The position numbers and the translations under genes were made by a program. The notes below the pieces were generated by a model, which was not told the origin of the DNA, made no database searches, and worked only from the letters and a program-made list of their open reading frames with translations. Below are positions 4,861 to 6,607 of a DNA stretch of 6,607 nt, piece after piece. This stretch comes from Candidatus Altarchaeota archaeon (GTDB taxonomy: Archaea > Altiarchaeota > Altiarchaeia > IMC4 > SCGC-AAA252-I15): assembly GCA_018815265.1 (NCBI GenBank), contig JAHIYG010000145.1:1-6607 (forward strand), given 5' to 3'. The number at the start of each line of letters is the position of its first letter. Position 1 is the stretch's first letter.

Positions 4861-6141
4861 ATGAAAATTAAATCGGTGAAGGCAAGGCAAGTTTTGGATT
4901 CAAGAGGCAACCCCACAGTAGAGGTTGATTTAGAGACTGCAGAAGGATTTTTCAGGTCTATGGTCCCATCAGGGGCCTCAACAGGAACCCATGAAGCGGT
5001 GGAATTAAGAGACGGGAATAAGAGAGTATACAATGGAAAAGGAGTGCTTAAGGCTGTTGGAAACGTCAACAACAAAATAGCAAAAAAAGTAAAGGGATTC
5101 GACGTAACAGACCAGAGCGGCCTTGACAAACTAATGTGCAAATTGGATGGGACAGCAAACAAAGGAAATTTCGGAGCAAACGCCATACTCGGGGTTTCAA
5201 TGGCTGCATGCAAGGCCGCATCAGCATCAAAAGGCATTCCACTATACAGCTACATCGCTAAACTCTCAGGCCACAAGGGCGTTAAACTCCCTGTGCCACA
5301 GTTAAATGTCATAAACGGTGGTAAACACGCAGGAAAGGAAAACGACATACAGGAAAACATGTACATGCCAACCGGTGCGAAAAGTTTCTCAGAAGCCATT
5401 AGAATGGGGGCGGAAACCTATCATGTGCTCAGAAAAATGTTGAAGAACAAATATGGCGTGCATGCAATACACTTGGGTGACGAAGGAGGGTTCGTACCCC
5501 CGATAGACACGCCACAGGAGAGACTTGAGCTAATGATTAAGGCAGTAGGTGAGGCAGGTTACAGCGGAAAAATGAGCATTGCATTAGACCCTGCATCATC
5601 CGAGTTCTACTACAAAGACAAAGGCGGATACTACATGATTGGGGAGAAAAAATACTCGTCTGCTGACATGGTTGATTTCTACGCAGACTTGGTGAAAACA
5701 TTCCCCATAGTCTCTATTGAAGATGGAATGGCAGAAGACGACTGGGAAGGATGGACGCTGATGACTAAGAAGCTAGGTGGCAAGATACAGATAACCGGGG
5801 ATGACCTACTTGTTACGAACGTGGAAAGAATCAAGACCGCAGCACAAAAGAAGGCGTGTAATGCACTACTTCTGAAAGTCAACCAGATAGGTTCCGTCAC
5901 CGAATCAATAGATGCTGCAAACATGAGCTACAAAAACGGGTGGGGAGTCACAGTATCCCACCGCTCAGGCGAGACAGAAGACAGTTTCATAGCAGACATA
6001 GCAGTGGGTTTGGACACAGGCCAGATAAAGACCGGAGCACCGGCAAGAAGCGAGCGTCTTGCGAAATACAACCAGCTTCTGAGGATAGAGGAGCAACTAG
6101 GTAAAAAGGCGATATATCCTGGAAAGAAGTTCAGAGGCTAA
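4861..6141 (+). CDS. eno: Enolase (phosphopyruvate hydratase, EC 4.2.1.11)
   Basis: A cytosolic enzyme of glycolysis and gluconeogenesis that interconverts 2-phosphoglycerate and phosphoenolpyruvate with Mg2+. At 426 residues it has the family's normal length and is complete. The N-terminal domain holds ARQVLDSRGNPTVEV (8-22) and the mobile PSGASTG loop (36-42). The barrel contains NGGKHA (152-157), the QE of the substrate loop (164-165), catalytic Glu208 in GDEGGF and catalytic Lys339 in LLLKVNQIGS. The metal ligands are Asp243 (ALDP), Glu287 (SIEDG) and Asp314 (TGDD). His367 in SHRSGETED and Lys390 in IKTGAP complete the active site. The ATG at 4861 is chosen because of the Shine-Dalgarno site five bases before it and because the family begins with this sequence. 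The rpoK/rps2 genes that accompany eno in some archaea are absent. Base use is A-rich, unlike the G+T-rich genes at the left of the window. Confidence 0.98.
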   Translation: MKIKSVKARQVLDSRGNPTVEVDLETAEGFFRSMVPSGASTGTHEAVELRDGNKRVYNGKGVLKAVGNVNNKIAKKVKGFDVTDQSGLDKLMCKLDGTANKGNFGANAILGVSMAACKAASASKGIPLYSYIAKLSGHKGVKLPVPQLNVINGGKHAGKENDIQENMYMPTGAKSFSEAIRMGAETYHVLRKMLKNKYGVHAIHLGDEGGFVPPIDTPQERLELMIKAVGEAGYSGKMSIALDPASSEFYYKDKGGYYMIGEKKYSSADMVDFYADLVKTFPIVSIEDGMAEDDWEGWTLMTKKLGGKIQITGDDLLVTNVERIKTAAQKKACNALLLKVNQIGSVTESIDAANMSYKNGWGVTVSHRSGETEDSFIADIAVGLDTGQIKTGAPARSERLAKYNQLLRIEEQLGKKAIYPGKKFRG

Positions 6142-6148
6142 AAAAGAA

Positions 6149-6186
6149 TGCGGGAGAAAAAGACTCCCGCAAAATAATTTTTCTTT
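6149..6186. terminator. Hairpin terminator between eno and the sulfatase-like gene
   Basis: A perfect 8-pair stem, TGCGGGAG (6149-6156) with CTCCCGCA (6164-6171), has a 7-base A-rich loop. It is followed on the + strand by a T-rich run (6178-6186) and on the - strand by the T run complementary to 6141-6145. It begins eight bases after the eno stop and fills the 44-base gap between two convergent genes. It could therefore terminate both, looking like an intrinsic terminator, which is less usual in archaea than plain T tracts. Confidence 0.7.
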
Positions 6187-6607
6187 CATGCGATGTAGCC
6201 GAGGTCTCTTAGTCTATCCTGCATTTCAGAACTGTAGTTTGAATCATTTACCCTGAATTTTTCGCTTAAGACATCTGAATTAAGGATTATATCATTGTAT
6301 TGGTTGATTAACTGTGTTTGGTCTGCTGCGCCATAGATATTTGCTTCTTCGTTACTGTCCGATTTCAAGTCAAAAACCTGAGGGTTATGCACGCTCTCGA
6401 AAGATATTGTTTGCCCATAATCACTGTATTGGTGCATAAACTTGTGTCCCAAACAGTTTATCACACCCTTATAGTTATTGTATAGGGACTCAATGTAGAG
6501 TGCGTCGCATTCGTGTGTTTTAATCCTTTCAAACAAAGACTTAGACCCATTATAATGGCTTGACTCAACGCCCATTACATCAAGTATTGTAGGATACAAG
6601 TCACTTG
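6186..6607 (-). CDS. Sulfatase-family protein, C-terminal part (5' end outside window)
   Basis: The frame is open to the right edge, so only the last 139 codons are seen. They begin SDLYPTILDVMGVE, which matches the D-L-x-P-T-x-L-D-x-x-G motif of sulfatases and related alkaline-phosphatase-superfamily hydrolases, followed by NGSKSLFERI where the family has G-x-S-L. Further on, a short strand HKFMHQYSD and QVFDLKSDSNEEANIYG match the family's E-L-Y-D-L-x-x-D-P-x-E-x-x-N element. The extreme C-terminus MQDRLRDLGYIA has the frequent L-x-x-L-G-Y ending. The nucleophile (formylglycine Cys/Ser or Thr) and the metal ligands lie outside the window, so sulfatase and phosphotransferase activities cannot be told apart. 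Such proteins usually act on sulfated or phosphorylated glycans or lipids at the cell surface. The TGA stop lies at the end of a shared terminator with eno. Confidence 0.8.
   Translation of the reverse strand, partial: SDLYPTILDVMGVESSHYNGSKSLFERIKTHECDALYIESLYNNYKGVINCLGHKFMHQYSDYGQTISFESVHNPQVFDLKSDSNEEANIYGAADQTQLINQYNDIILNSDVLSEKFRVNDSNYSSEMQDRLRDLGYIA

Noticed and set aside
4665..5237. 190-residue open frame opposite the start of eno
   Set aside because: It lies mostly antisense to conserved enolase codons and has no promoter or recognisable domain, so it is a shadow of the real gene and the stop-free spacer.
1..6607. tRNA or rRNA genes
   Set aside because: No cloverleaf with a T-loop GTTCGAA-type motif and no rRNA-like segment was recognised in any intergenic stretch on either strand.

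Overview
The window reads as a piece of an archaeal chromosome, possibly from an uncultured lineage. Several starts lack a Shine-Dalgarno site but have a TATA-like box about 25-30 bases upstream, as expected for leaderless archaeal transcripts. One gene resembles the archaeal A24 (prepilin/preflagellin) peptidases. The only certain identification is enolase (eno), a housekeeping glycolytic enzyme. The exact lineage cannot be read from this sequence.

Layout. Positions 1-120 hold a GC-rich intergenic element with a 16-base direct repeat and two hairpins, possibly an unrecognised RNA. Next come an unidentified soluble protein (231-839, +), a small membrane protein resembling an A24 peptidase (869-1369, -), and an unidentified soluble protein (1402-2091, +). 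These are followed by a large GT-C-like membrane glycosyltransferase (2042-3886, -), a CheR-like SAM-dependent methyltransferase (3975-4700, +), enolase (4861-6141, +) and the 3' end of a sulfatase-family gene that runs off the right edge (6186-6607, -).

Transcription is almost entirely one gene at a time: orientations run + - + - + + -. Two divergent pairs share short promoter regions (1370-1401 and 3887-3974). Three convergent pairs meet tail to tail; one overlaps by 50 bases, and another is separated by a strong hairpin terminator. The two same-strand neighbours, methyltransferase and eno, are separated by 160 bases containing a second foldable element (4706-4788) and eno's own TATA boxes and Shine-Dalgarno site.

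No shared pathway is evident. The glycosyltransferase, the sulfatase-like protein and the A24-like peptidase could all act at or outside the membrane, which fits cell-surface work, but they are not in one operon. I found no transposase, CRISPR array, tRNA or rRNA, and no clear novel multi-gene system. The most interesting unexplained items are the two structured intergenic elements, the strand-specific G+T bias of the left part, and the overlapping 3' ends near position 2060.
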